Shown: positions 1 through 11,300 of the stretch, one piece after another
Layout: the number at the start of each line of letters is the position of its first letter
Position numbering within the stretch: position 1 is the stretch's first letter
Assembly: GCA_947561715.1 (NCBI GenBank)
Contig: OX387205.1
Coordinates: 6,143,001-6,207,000, forward strand
Direction of reading: 5' to 3'
Length of the DNA stretch: 64,000 nucleotides
Source of the DNA: Ascidia mentula
Taxonomy: Eukaryota > Chordata > Ascidiacea > Phlebobranchia > Ascidiidae
Position numbers and translations under genes: made by a program
The notes under the pieces: model-generated
Databases searched by the model: none
Seen by the model: the letters and a program-made list of their open reading frames with translations, nothing else
Told to the model about the DNA's origin: nothing

Positions 1-95
1 CAATAACAAATATGCTTACCGGAGTTTTGAGCCAGATCGAAAAAAACTCAACAAACCAATCAGATTGATATCGCTCACACAAACTTATTCAAATA

Positions 96-470
96 GAATA
101 TAGGTAACGCAGAAGTAATACCATGCTTTTGCATAGCAAGGCAGGATCGCCCCACTGCGCAGGCCCCTTTATATTTGGTGATCTCAGCTCTCGTATTTTA
201 ATCATAAGGTTCACATGCTACGCAGCCAAGGCATTGCAGCCAAGCTGGATCAGCCACTTTTCTCGACAAGTCGGAGCGAGAACTGAAAATTCAAGCTCCC
301 GGTGAGGTTTGAACTCACGACCCTGGGCTAACCAGGCCCAACGCTCTACCGACTAAGCTACAGGAGTGCAGTGGTTTCACGGGGTATATTGTGGCCAAGG
401 TACACTGGTGCGCAAGCGCACAAATTGTCAGGCGACCTTCACATACGTAGGGGATCTCTTGCTGGAATTC
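96..470 (-). repeat. tRNA-bearing dispersed repeat, copy 1
   Basis: Read on the minus strand, this stretch matches the repeat at 37.8-38.3 kb along its whole length: a leader ending in a CACAATATACCCCGTGAAACC motif, a tRNA-like core, then a tail with the phrase GATCCAGCTTGGCTGCAATG and a distal part ending near TTACTTCTGCGTT. Copies differ by scattered substitutions and small indels. The layout (tRNA-like head plus unrelated body) is that of a tRNA-derived SINE. Outer ends are approximate because no target duplication was identified. Confidence 0.7.
295..367 (-). tRNA. tRNA-like core of repeat copy 1 (probably not a working tRNA gene)
   Basis: The minus strand folds as a cloverleaf: D stem GCTC/GAGC, T stem GTGAG/CTCAC with a TTCAAAC loop, and an anticodon arm that pairs as six base pairs around CTGGTTA. 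In this copy the first acceptor base is A where the other two copies have G, so the terminal acceptor pair is lost. It sits inside a dispersed repeat, so a SINE head is more likely than a functional gene. Confidence 0.55.
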
Positions 471-485
471 CTCTCTCCTTGATTC

Positions 486-1830
486 TCATTTAAGGAAATT
501 AACTAAAATATTATCAACGGCAGGATAACAGATAGACGGGCCGACGAGAGACCACCACAGCGGTGTTCTCGCAGCAAATGGTTGTTTGCGGTTTCCTGTT
601 CTCATCTCCAAGACTCTATGGGCATACGGAACGTCAGTGCCATTAAGTAGCAGCACCTCACCATTACACAACTGAGGAAATTCTAATCCCTGAAGGCGTG
701 GAAGACTGTCCAATTCCGTATTTCTCGGGGTTGGATTAGGCTCGACCGGAATAGCGTCAATAGACAAGGCATTGTCCACATTAATTTCTTCATCTTCATT
801 TAATGACAAAACGCGAAAAATTGCGCTAATGCCACTGTAATTTGCGAGCCTTTTTCCGACGCTGGACATGGTAACTTGTCTCGGACTTCCGTCTATTGGA
901 AGTAGATCTGCTAACCTTTTGTCGTAAAAACTTGTATCGGATCCCTGGTCGAGGAACGCGTACGTCTTGACCTCTCGACCATTGGCTCGAATTTTCACCG
1001 GAATAACCGAAAAGTACGATGAATGGCCGTTCTTCATCGCATTGCACCTGGCTGTAGAATTGATGGTCTGGCTGCTGGGGGGCTCGCTGCGCTGAATTCT
1101 ATTTTACAACGCTTCTACGAAGGCTCTAGCGACTATATGGCTTACCGATGTTCTCGTAGTGAATGTTTCTTGCCTCTGGATAGCCTTCCTTCGTCTCCAA
1201 GACAGAACAGTGTTCAATCGGGGACCTCGCCTTTCCTTTGCATTGATTGACAAGCAATGTCAGGCGCATATCGTCATTTCGAGTCTTGCATTCGAGATTC
1301 GATTCAAAGTAACGTACAAACATCCAATAATCCGTAGGTTTTCCCGAGAAAGTCATGTGGCTTCGGCATACTCATGCCTTCTCCAACTGCCTCTACGATG
1401 CACGGTAATACAGCTGGGCTCTCTTTCATTTCCAAGTCCGGGTGTGTATTCAATACAGGAGCACGTACAAGAGGACTATCGTTGTCACGTGGTACTTCCC
1501 CATTTTGGATATGGGACGCACAATCTCGGGTAGCAGAAGACGTCGTCGGAACTTCTTCGACAGCCAGGACCGAGGAAGTCGATTCTACCTCTGGGCTCTG
1601 GCTATGGTTGGGCCCTTTGTCCGACGACGTCAGATCATTGGGTTCTTCATTCAATATTCTAGCCCTTGCATCGGCAGCCTGGAAATCGTTTTTTGGCTTT
1701 AACTTCCGCCTTTCTGCTTCCAAAACAACCTTTTCCAAATCTGCCTTCTGTTGCAGAGCCACCCTTTCAAGTTCTGCCTTTCGTTCCAGAGCTGCCTTTT
1801 TAAGTTCCGCCTTTCGTTGCCCTTGAACTA
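486..1830 (-). mobile_element. BEL/Pao-type LTR retrotransposon remnant (gag and protease region)
   Basis: Three minus-strand open stretches in different frames follow the usual order of a BEL/Pao polyprotein. A charged coiled-coil-like segment rich in A, E and K (1304-1762) is followed by a segment with the FSGKPTDYWMF signature of the DUF1759 gag-like family (1126-1356). Then comes an aspartic-protease-like segment (486-1037) with a LDQGSDTSF core, as in DUF1758. Frames change between them, there is no reverse transcriptase or integrase, and no LTR was recognised. It is read as a dead 5' fragment next to the tRNA-like repeat. Family assignment rests on motif recognition only. Confidence 0.65.
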
Positions 1831-1862
1831 GATCGCATATTTTTAACGTGTTTTCAATAAAT

Positions 1863-2984
1863 TGTTTTCCTTGGATTTCTCCACATTTTAACGTAAAAAA
1901 ATTGTCGTGAAAGTTACAACCAGCAGCAGAAAACTCCCTTTCACAGCAAAATCGTGTTTATGCTTTGTTTGTTACACGCCATTATACAGAGTGTAACTAA
2001 AATATTATCGCCGGAAATAGTTTGAATGATGAAGCTTGCTGTTTTTTTGTAGTTTAACAGAACTGTGATATTATAACAGATCGACGAGCTTCGTGAGGAG
2101 GAACCTGATTGGACGAATAACGATGAAGATGAGACCACGGTGAAAATGCAGTTGGCTGATAATGTCATGGAGTTTTTGCTCAACGATACGGTTCAATGCT
2201 TCAACAAGATCGATCAAAAGCAGTTCAAATCGTGATGTGCTATTTTGTAAGCAATTTTGAAGACATTCTTGAAACTGTTGCCAAAATAGTGAAATGTTTG
2301 AACCGTCAGGTTGCGGTTGAAAGTAGCAAACAATGAATGTGTTAAACACAATTTTTCGTCATTTCATCCGGGTCTGTGTAGTAGTTTGTCCCAGAACGAT
2401 TTGGTCAAACAAAACAAAAATATCCAAAAATCCCCATAGTCAGTAGATTTTTGTTCGGTCGAATATTGTCTTTCAACTATATCCAGATCGTACTTTGGTA
2501 TATTCCTGTTATATCAGTTTGCTATAGGCGAAATCAGTGTCTTATTACCTCGTTTCGAACAGCGCCACAAAGCTTGTGTAGTTTTTCTAGCAAGTAGTAT
2601 GAGTGTCCTGTACAGTTTTCACTCAACACAACTTTATTGTTTTAAGAAGGGTTCTGATAACTCTTCACTGTATTAAGCTCGCCTTTTTCAAAATGCTTTT
2701 TTATATATTTTTGTGCAGAGCTCGATCGATTTTGTTTGAAACTTGTAATAAAGTTTTCAGTTTGGAAATTTTGATTATGATGTATTACCTGAATATTTGT
2801 TGAAACAAAACGTAACTCGTAAAAATACGTTTGCAGCATATTGCACAAAATTATAAACCCTGAGTTTTTTTTGACGCCGCTATAGTACATTGGCTACAGC
2901 AAAACTAAATTTGAACTACATCCTGACTCCGATTTTGTTTTTTTTAAAGTTACATTTAGGTGATCTTGCGTTAATAAATGCAGA
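1863..2984. other. Intergenic, no supported gene
   Basis: AT-rich sequence with only short open frames on both strands, none with recognisable domains or convincing splice sites. Upstream exons for the membrane protein at 3853 were looked for here and not found. Confidence 0.5.
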
Positions 2985-3800
2985 AACTTCGTTTTTAAGA
3001 TTACCTCATTCGTTGTTAAATTTGTCATATTCTTTTTAATAAATTAGCCACAAATCTTTGATAAATTAGAAATCGTGTTGGCAGATCATTATACTATATT
3101 GCTAAGCCGCTATTATGGAGTCACTATCTACCTTTTACTTGGTAATAGCTTGGGTAAAGGCATGTTTATTTGGGCTAGTTCACCAACCACCAAAACGTTT
3201 TACTCGATAAACAGTCTGAGTTACAAATAATAATGGATACTGATAAAACATCGTCAAAATGTTTATGAAAAAGCTTTGCATTTGAAATATTGTGCCAAAA
3301 TTGACAAAAAGGAACCTTCTGTGCAGATAGCTTTTCAAATTTCGTATTCGCTTGCCGACGTCAAAAACATGCAAATTGGAACGCTTTTGGATGCCTTAAT
3401 TTTGCAGAAAAGTGCGCTTTTGGGAGTGTTTAAAAGAAGGATCTGGAGCTTTTGGCAAAATGCATCTGGCACATCTGCCTTACATTCCCATAAGCATTAA
3501 TATATTGAGCGGAGATTATTTAATCAAATGTGGCATTTACGTAATTTTTTTCAAACCTGCAAAGGAAATTTCTTTGTGAGATTACCTCAAGTTTCGTTAA
3601 ATTTGTTATTTTCTTGATAAATTAGCCACAAAGTCTCGGAACCATTTGTCATTAATTTGTGGTCGTGCTGGCAGATCATTATGCAACATTGTGTCGTTGC
3701 ATGGCTATCAAATGGGTCGTTTTTCAAAAAAATGTGGTTGTTTTACTAACCACCAAGAGATATAATGTTTACTAAGTTTAAATATTTGCTGATATATTTG
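2985..3800 (+). repeat. Direct duplication of a ~240 bp non-coding block
   Basis: Two blocks about 570 bp apart, roughly 2990-3235 and 3565-3790, share in the same order the phrases AGATTACCTCA, AAATTAGCCACAAA, TGGCAGATCATTAT and AACCACCAA. Between them lies a short open frame of unclear meaning. The pattern fits a tandem duplication that has drifted, or two copies of one undescribed repeat. No terminal inverted repeats or target duplications were found. Confidence 0.6.
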
Positions 3801-3852
3801 TTACAACAGACGGATAGGAGGCAAGAATGTGTAAAATTCTTATAACCAAGCA

Positions 3853-4608
3853 ATGAAAAATAGAAAAGGTTTTCTTGATCTTCAAACTGGACTTCAATTT
3901 TGCGACGTTTTGAAGAAAGTGGATTTTACTTTAACTAACTTCATCTTCATATCTGTGTATGCTGTGTTGTGGTTACGGCAACGATCTTTTTACATAAACA
4001 AACATACCCTGCATTTGAATTCGTGCTGCACACGATATTTTAGCGTTTTGGTTCTCTTTATCCTATTTATCATATCTCTGATAAACCCAGTGGTATATGA
4101 CGCCACACAATGGTACCAAAGAAGCAGGTTTGGCTGTAAGTTGAAATCCAGTGCGTTCCCTACTGATTATCACTGGCTGACGCTTGCCATAATTACTCTA
4201 TTCTTTCATGCTAGTCTCCTTACACTATTTGCCTACCCTCTGTTGAAGCATCGTGCGGCTATCAGTCGACGCATGTCGCAGCAGATGCCCAATCGCAACG
4301 CCGAAGGACTGATCTTGGTGATCAGAAGAGCTTTTCATTTGGCCATTGTTTGCGTTGTTTCTGATATTATAGTGGTGGTGGTAAACGTTGCCGTCGTCAC
4401 ACAGATTAACATTATTCCCCAGATTGTAACCAACATCAACATTCTAATCAATGTCACAATGGTTGTCATGACATTTGGTGACTGGAAAAAGAGACTTATG
4501 CCGTGGACAAAGTCGATCAAAGAAACTGCGGCGGGAGAACAAAGCTCTTTGGCTATGATGCAGACTTCTTCCCGTTCAACAACTGGCTTACAGGAGCATA
4601 TTGCTTAA
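3853..4608 (+). CDS. Intronless multi-pass membrane protein, possibly the C-terminal part of a 7TM receptor
   Basis: The open frame of 251 codons has five hydrophobic segments, at about residues 30-43, 63-85, 104-130, 158-182 and 187-207. Basic loops (LRQR after the first, KHRAAISRR after the third) fit cytoplasmic sides, and the C-terminal tail is polar and Ser/Thr-rich. This looks like transmembrane helices 3 to 7 of a GPCR-like fold, with the N-terminal half missing. An AG at 3849-3850 could be a splice acceptor, so upstream exons may exist, but none were found. An in-frame stop lies just upstream of the ATG. No family signature such as DRY or NPxxY is clear. It could equally be a five-pass membrane protein of unknown family. 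Confidence 0.55.
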   Translation: MKNRKGFLDLQTGLQFCDVLKKVDFTLTNFIFISVYAVLWLRQRSFYINKHTLHLNSCCTRYFSVLVLFILFIISLINPVVYDATQWYQRSRFGCKLKSSAFPTDYHWLTLAIITLFFHASLLTLFAYPLLKHRAAISRRMSQQMPNRNAEGLILVIRRAFHLAIVCVVSDIIVVVVNVAVVTQINIIPQIVTNINILINVTMVVMTFGDWKKRLMPWTKSIKETAAGEQSSLAMMQTSSRSTTGLQEHIA

Positions 4609-5391
4609 GCATATCTTGTTTGGTTTTCGACTAAGCTGTGTAACTCATATGTACATAATGTGCAAAGAATAAACGAAAACACATAGCACCAGAGAACATG
4701 TTTTTGTCTTGCCGCGATTGTCTTTTGTTCATGGAATTTCGTCACAAGACACTGGTTCCCCGAAATGTAGTTGGATTTTGTTCTGATAGCGCATAACACG
4801 ACTGTCTCTTGGTAAATAACAATTTTCAGTGCAACAGCTTATGTCTAAAAATTACATGCTTTGCAATTCTGTACAATAAGTGTGATTTTTATTGGAAATA
4901 AGGAATCAGTTACAGCAAATCTAGTAAGCAAATGCATCACCCCAATTCAACAAAAACTACTCAAGTATTTCTATTCACAATATAATACAATCATTGTCCT
5001 CCAGAAAAGTGGTTGCATTTTTCCAGGTGTACAATAATTTTGTTTGTATGGGTTTGAAATCAACACAGAAAAAGATTCGCTTCTACTAAAAATCAAAGTT
5101 TAGCACTTGTAAAGTAGGTATACATGTTTAAGTGCACTATAAAGTAGGTATCAAAATGAAGAACAAACAGTGGAAGGCTTTAGGTTTAAAAAGCAAATAG
5201 AAAAACAGTATGACACAAGGAACACTCTTTCAACATGATTTTTCTCTTGCTTTTCATGATTCACTAGCTCTTGTCTCAATTTTTTTTTTTAAATATAACC
5301 GGGGTAAAGTGGTTGGTTCAGGCGTAATTGTATCAGATTTAAGCCCAATTTTTATTGATTGGTTTTCACTTTTCAAAAATGCCTAAAACAA
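4609..5391. other. Space between two convergent 3' ends
   Basis: Lies between the end of the membrane protein gene (plus strand) and the stop codon of the PARP-like gene (minus strand), so it should contain both 3' untranslated regions. AATAAA-like strings occur on both strands. No further coding sequence is supported. Confidence 0.5.
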
Positions 5392-8300
5392 TTAAATAAA
5401 AGTAATTAGATACGTAGGATACACACTTGAATCCTTGTACACAACAAAAATCTCAGGACTATCAGCATTATTAACTGTACTATCAAACTTTCTTTGACTG
5501 TTTTTTTGAGGAGGAGTTTTCATGGTTTTGTCTCCCTTGCAGTATTCACCAGTTACTACTTTAGCCAGAAAGATTGATTTTTGCCCTTTGGAATCTGGTG
5601 TGCAGTAACGTACAGAGTATGAAGAATTCACAGCAAAATAAACACCACGACCAAAAGCTGTAGCTGTAAATTAACAATTTAATTGAAATACAAGAAGGCC
5701 TTCAACTTATTACAACAATCTAAAGCGAAATGTATGTCCAATATCGTCAACCAATCAATCTCAGTGATTTTATTTGACTGATTATCTCACAAAGATTTTG
5801 AATATTATGTTACATATGTGTAGTATATGAATATTATACCATTTTTTCCAGCAAAACTTCGATCAAAGCCTTCATCAATAATTTTTTCTGCATCTGCACA
5901 TGAGGTTCCATGAAATAGTTCACGTACTACAGAGCAGCTTAAATTTGACATGTTGGTTCGGACCTCTTCCTCTTTTATTTTAAATTGACGATACAAGCCA
6001 ATGTTCTGTATTCTTTCAATCTAAAAATAATATAAGTCAGAATGTCAAATATTTAGGAATTAAACAATTTAGTATCTTATGTTGAGGGTGACTCTTCTGG
6101 CAAAACTTGCCACAATACAAAAAAATATAAATTTAACCACAAAAGTTCACCTAAAGTTTACTTGTTTTTTAAACCAACAGTCTGAAAATGCAATGCTTCA
6201 CAAAAAAAAGGCCCAAAGATAATGGCCTTGAATATAAACACATCTTCTATTAGTTTATAAAAAGCAATAAATTGCATCAAAATTTAAATAATTACTTAAC
6301 CTTCAAAACAGATTTGTGCGAAGGGTTGCTTTTTTTGAACATGTTTAATACATGTTGGTATTCCTTGTCATCTGATCCAGACAAATTAACTTTAGGTTTA
6401 CCAGAACTTTTCTCCCAGTTTTCTGGAAGTTCTGCGAGAAACAGCCAGTTACTTGACAATATGTTGCAATACAATAAATATAAACATGTGCACGAAGTAA
6501 AATGTAAACTACATGTTATTTGGGGGGACACTGCAGTGCATTAGCCAAAATTAGTTTAATTTAAAAAAATTACAACTAACCTCCTTGAAAAGGCAAGCGG
6601 ACCAACTCATAATATGTTTTACCAATTAATATTTGCCTTGTTTGAAAGTTCACATGAGTTTTCATGCCATAAAGTTGTATGTTACAACTTGAGCTTGAAT
6701 TTTTCTGCACAGGGCATGACACTATAATAAAGGCATTCAAATTAAACAAACTTTTAGTACCTTGTACTCATTTTCGAGCACTAGATTTTTGGACATTGGT
6801 AAATCCATGGTGGTATCATTTATTTTATATTGCCATACACAACTTTTTGCCAGCAGGTTTCCAGCTTTGAGATCAGAAAATGCATTAGAAAGATACTCCT
6901 TCAACGTGGTGGAGTGCATGGGATCATGTAAAGTTATTTTTCTAAAATACAGATAATATTACCAAAATTGAGTACTTTTTCAGTGATAACACGGACAAAA
7001 TAATTTCAAGTTGATTTTACCATCTAGAACTCAGGCAAAATTAGGAAACTAAAAAAGTTGGTTAGTTAGTTTTCCTTTTATTAATGGATGAATCAGAATA
7101 GGCTAATTACCTTTTCTCAATTTTAAGGTAAGACTTGGTTTTCAGTGCCTCATCTACTATATCAATTAGACCATCATCACTCATTATCAAATTGTCAGGA
7201 ATTATACATTGTTGACTCTTCATGCTATATTGAACATGTTCTACAGCCTAAATAAAATTTACACAAACAATTGATTTGCATTTAAACCTAAATAAATAAA
7301 ACTAATTAAGGGTAAGAATTGTGTGCAGACAATTATTTGGTTAAACTTTAAAAGGATGACCAGACCCAAACACAGGATACCTTAAACCCTAAATTTGCAA
7401 GTTTATTTTTAGCAGCCTCACAATGAATGTTACATAAACAAAAACAAGCTAAGTTAACTCTCACTGCAAAGTGATATATATAAAATACAAATAGTACATA
7501 AACTCATAAACAACTGTGCCAGTTAACAAGTTAGAAAGGACAAAATAGTCAATTAAAGTTGCAACCTATAATATTTTTTGCTTGTTTCTGACATGAAATT
7601 ATACGAACACATAAAACTAAGTGCTCTATGTACAAGAAAAAGGACTCATGATACTAACTTTATTGAGGTTGTCCCTTCTGTCAGTAGTTAAAAACACATC
7701 AACAGTTTGCAAATTAGACTCCATGCAACTTAGTCTTTTTGAAAGAATCTTAGCTACATTTGGGTGTTGTTGCATTTTTTTGTTTCCAGTTACTTAATTG
7801 AAAGAAAAAGTTATGGCATATAAAATAATTCTTTTACCACAACAGCCTAAACAGAACAAAATACCCTGTTTCTCAATTGCTTGTGCAAATGTTTGCAAAA
7901 TTGACTTTTCAAAAACAACAAGTTTGATCAATTTGACATATTTCGGGTCACATGCAGCAAATTCTTCAAATGCTTTGGCAAATGATTTTGAAACTTTCTC
8001 AATTGACAGACCAATTCCACCTAAAAACACTTAATATGAAATCAAATTCAACTATTACAGTGAAAACTTGATCCTACCCGATCCTAAGGTTGGTAGGGCA
8101 ATAGATTTATATTGAAGCTTTTCTGCTATATCAAGAACTTTCTTTATTCGTTTCACCAATTGAACTTCCGTATTTGGAGTGACAACATGTATGACATAGT
8201 TGCATGATAGATTGTAACTTTTAGTTACTTTGCATGAAAGGGAATCAAAAACTGGCTTTGTAATGATGTCAATTTGCATTTGTGGTCCAGCACAATTCAA

Positions 8301-11300
8301 AATATAAGGTGATAAATGACCTGCAGGTTACAGAAAAAGTTGTCATATCAGAAATAGTCAATATACCAGCAACGCAACTATAAAGTCAGTCAATGTGCTT
8401 TTGTTTCCATATTTACCTTGACTCAGGTCAAAGCTGGCAACACAACCATTAACAATGGCATCGGTTTTTTGTTGTGTTATGTCACCATGTATCACTTGAA
8501 CATTTATAGTGCCATAACAGGTCTCTGAATCGCCAATATCATTTATGTCAGTTGTGGTCGCAAATCGATTGAACAATGCAGTAAATCGACTGAAAGTTGA
8601 TTGTTGCAAAGATCTAAAATTTAAATTTTTGCTTAGCCGTGTGTTTGTGTGGCAAGTAAATTAAGCAATTTTTTTCTGCATTGACATAAATATTTATTTT
8701 ATAAATGCTGAAATTCATCATTTTCAATAATAAACTATTTCAATATAATATCTATCAATGCAAAGTATAGTAAATAATGTATAAATGCAAAATACTACAT
8801 GGTTTACTTACCCAGGTTTATCAGGACTCAGTGAAGACTCTGCCAGTGGCATTGAAGACAGAGTGGTCTATAAATTAAGTGCAAAATGTCATCAAGGAAA
8901 TATTATACTGCATATTAATAGTTTATTATTCAAATAGTTGACAAAGACATACTAACAAGAATACAAAGCATAAAAACCTGAACAATAGTGCTGTATTCTT
9001 TGTAAAGATGGTTAACAGCACTTTTCCACTCCTTTGTTTCAAGGTAATCTGATAAGTTTGATGCCTTAAATGTTAACTGCTTTTCTTGCCATGATATTTC
9101 GTCAAGTTTTGACATTGCTAAAAAAATTAAACCAATGGTAAAGGAAACACACATTTTATGTACATACAGTTATTAGTGCGATGAATTTCATCTTACTGTT
9201 TTGCAAGACAAAAGTGTCACCATTTTAATCTAACACTTTCAAAAAACTACATTATTCAGAGCAATATTTAATAAATAACTATAGAAACCTGTATTGTTCA
9301 CCAAACAAACGTTAAGTTTGCTTTCAAAAATTACCTGACTTAACATCTGAAGTTGGTCCCATTATTTCAATCCCATTTGAAACAATTTTCATGGTAATTG
9401 TTACTGGATATTTGTGATCACTAGTTATGCGATCAAAAATCATTTTAGCTTGGGCAGAATTGCATCCAAACACTGCTGATTTTTTAAGCACTTTCTCAAT
9501 AACTTTGTTGAGATCACCAACAGCTAACTCCACATAATCAGCATTAAATCCTAGTGTGTAGATTTTGTGATTCTGAAATTGCAATTATATAACATCCTAT
9601 TAAGTCAATGATTTTTTTGCAAAATTGTACCTCAACAATCACATGAAGATGCCGCAATGAAAGTTTTTCAGTAAAACGTTTCCAGTCACCACCTTGCAGT
9701 GCAGAATGTGGCAGTGTTACAGGTATATTTGTTTCCAAACATTGGATCATTTCTTCCAATGCTTTACAGCCAGTTTTAAAGTGGGAGTCACTCAAAGTAA
9801 CTAATTTTAACCCATTTGCAAAGATCACAACCCCTATGAAAAGTAAGTAATTTTTAAACATTTACCACAGTCAATACAAAAATTAATCTAAAATCCACAT
9901 ATTTCTGCAATTAGTGAAAAAAAAAAATAATCAAAACACACCTTTCTCAAAAACCAACTTCTGTACATAATCGTTTGTTTAACATATTTAGGATTATTTA
10001 CAGAAGTTGTTAAAAATATATGTTACTAAGTCTTTGTTAACCATAAAGACAACAGAAGATTCCAAGAAAAAAAACTTTTGTTTTTATGAAAAACCAAGGG
10101 TGGTAAAAAAAAGTTTTAGATAAATGCAAAAAAATAAACAAAGTATTAACGCTAACACTACCTTTAACATGGTGGTGTTCAAAAGTTTTTTTAATCAATT
10201 CCTCTGAAGATAGCACATGGTTTGTCAACATTTCCTCCAGGAAAGTTATTTTCTGTTTAACTATGTTTGGAATTGCTGATAACAGGTCTTTCTGAAAGGA
10301 TGTGGACTGCTGTAATTTATTTTCTCGACACTTTTTTATGATGGTTAACTAACTTTAAGGTTATCCATGTAATCTTTAGCTTCTTGGATGTCTTCTGCTG
10401 ATCCATTGAAAAGAAGCCTTTCATCATCTTCAAAGCAGCTAATTTTCACTTTTCCAGAAAATTTTTTGTTGGTTCGCTTTAGGATTTCACATTTCACAAG
10501 CAACCTTAACAAGTGTATGATAACAAACTGACATGCACTATTTCAAGTAATACCCCAATTACTAGGGATGCACAGAAAGTTCAATTTGCTGAATTTATCT
10601 GCGGGAAAACAAATAATTGTGAAAACCTTAGTTTGGGCCGAATAAATTCCACAAACCAAAACTTTTTTCACTGCATGTATCGCTGATATGCATACACACA
10701 TAGTTTAACATGTGTTAGTATTGTTTAAACAGTTCGAAAGCTATATATATGTTTGCTTTATTTTTTATGGTCATAGCAGTGATGAAAAATACTTTACACA
10801 GTTGGTACAACATTCAAGGAATTTTTTTTAAGTGCCGAAAAAAGTTTGCATGTTAGTAGTACATCCCATTCAGTACATGCTTTATTTAAATTTAATGCAT
10901 TTAATGAGATGAATACTAAAATTAGTTTCAGTTTTTTCTGCAACTTTTGCAGAATATATAGTTTCAGCAAAATAAAAAAAATACTGTTTTGGTGCATCAC
11001 TACTAACTACATCAAGCACATTAATCCATTAACTAGTGAAGTCCCATCTTCCCTCATATTAAATAAGTTTCCAACTAAGAGTTTGTTTGTTTGAGAAAAG
11101 ATTTCAAGAATTAGAAAATTACTTGGTTACCAAAGACATTTTCACAGAAATAATAATTGCATGTTATTGTGTTTGATGAACAACATGAGAAGGTTACAGG
11201 ACAAAAAAGGAAAAATCTCATGGTAATGTGTGTACACAGTAAAACAACAAAGTGGTGCAGTGACAGTAAAAAAGTTAAGAACCCCTTTTTGTATAATAAG

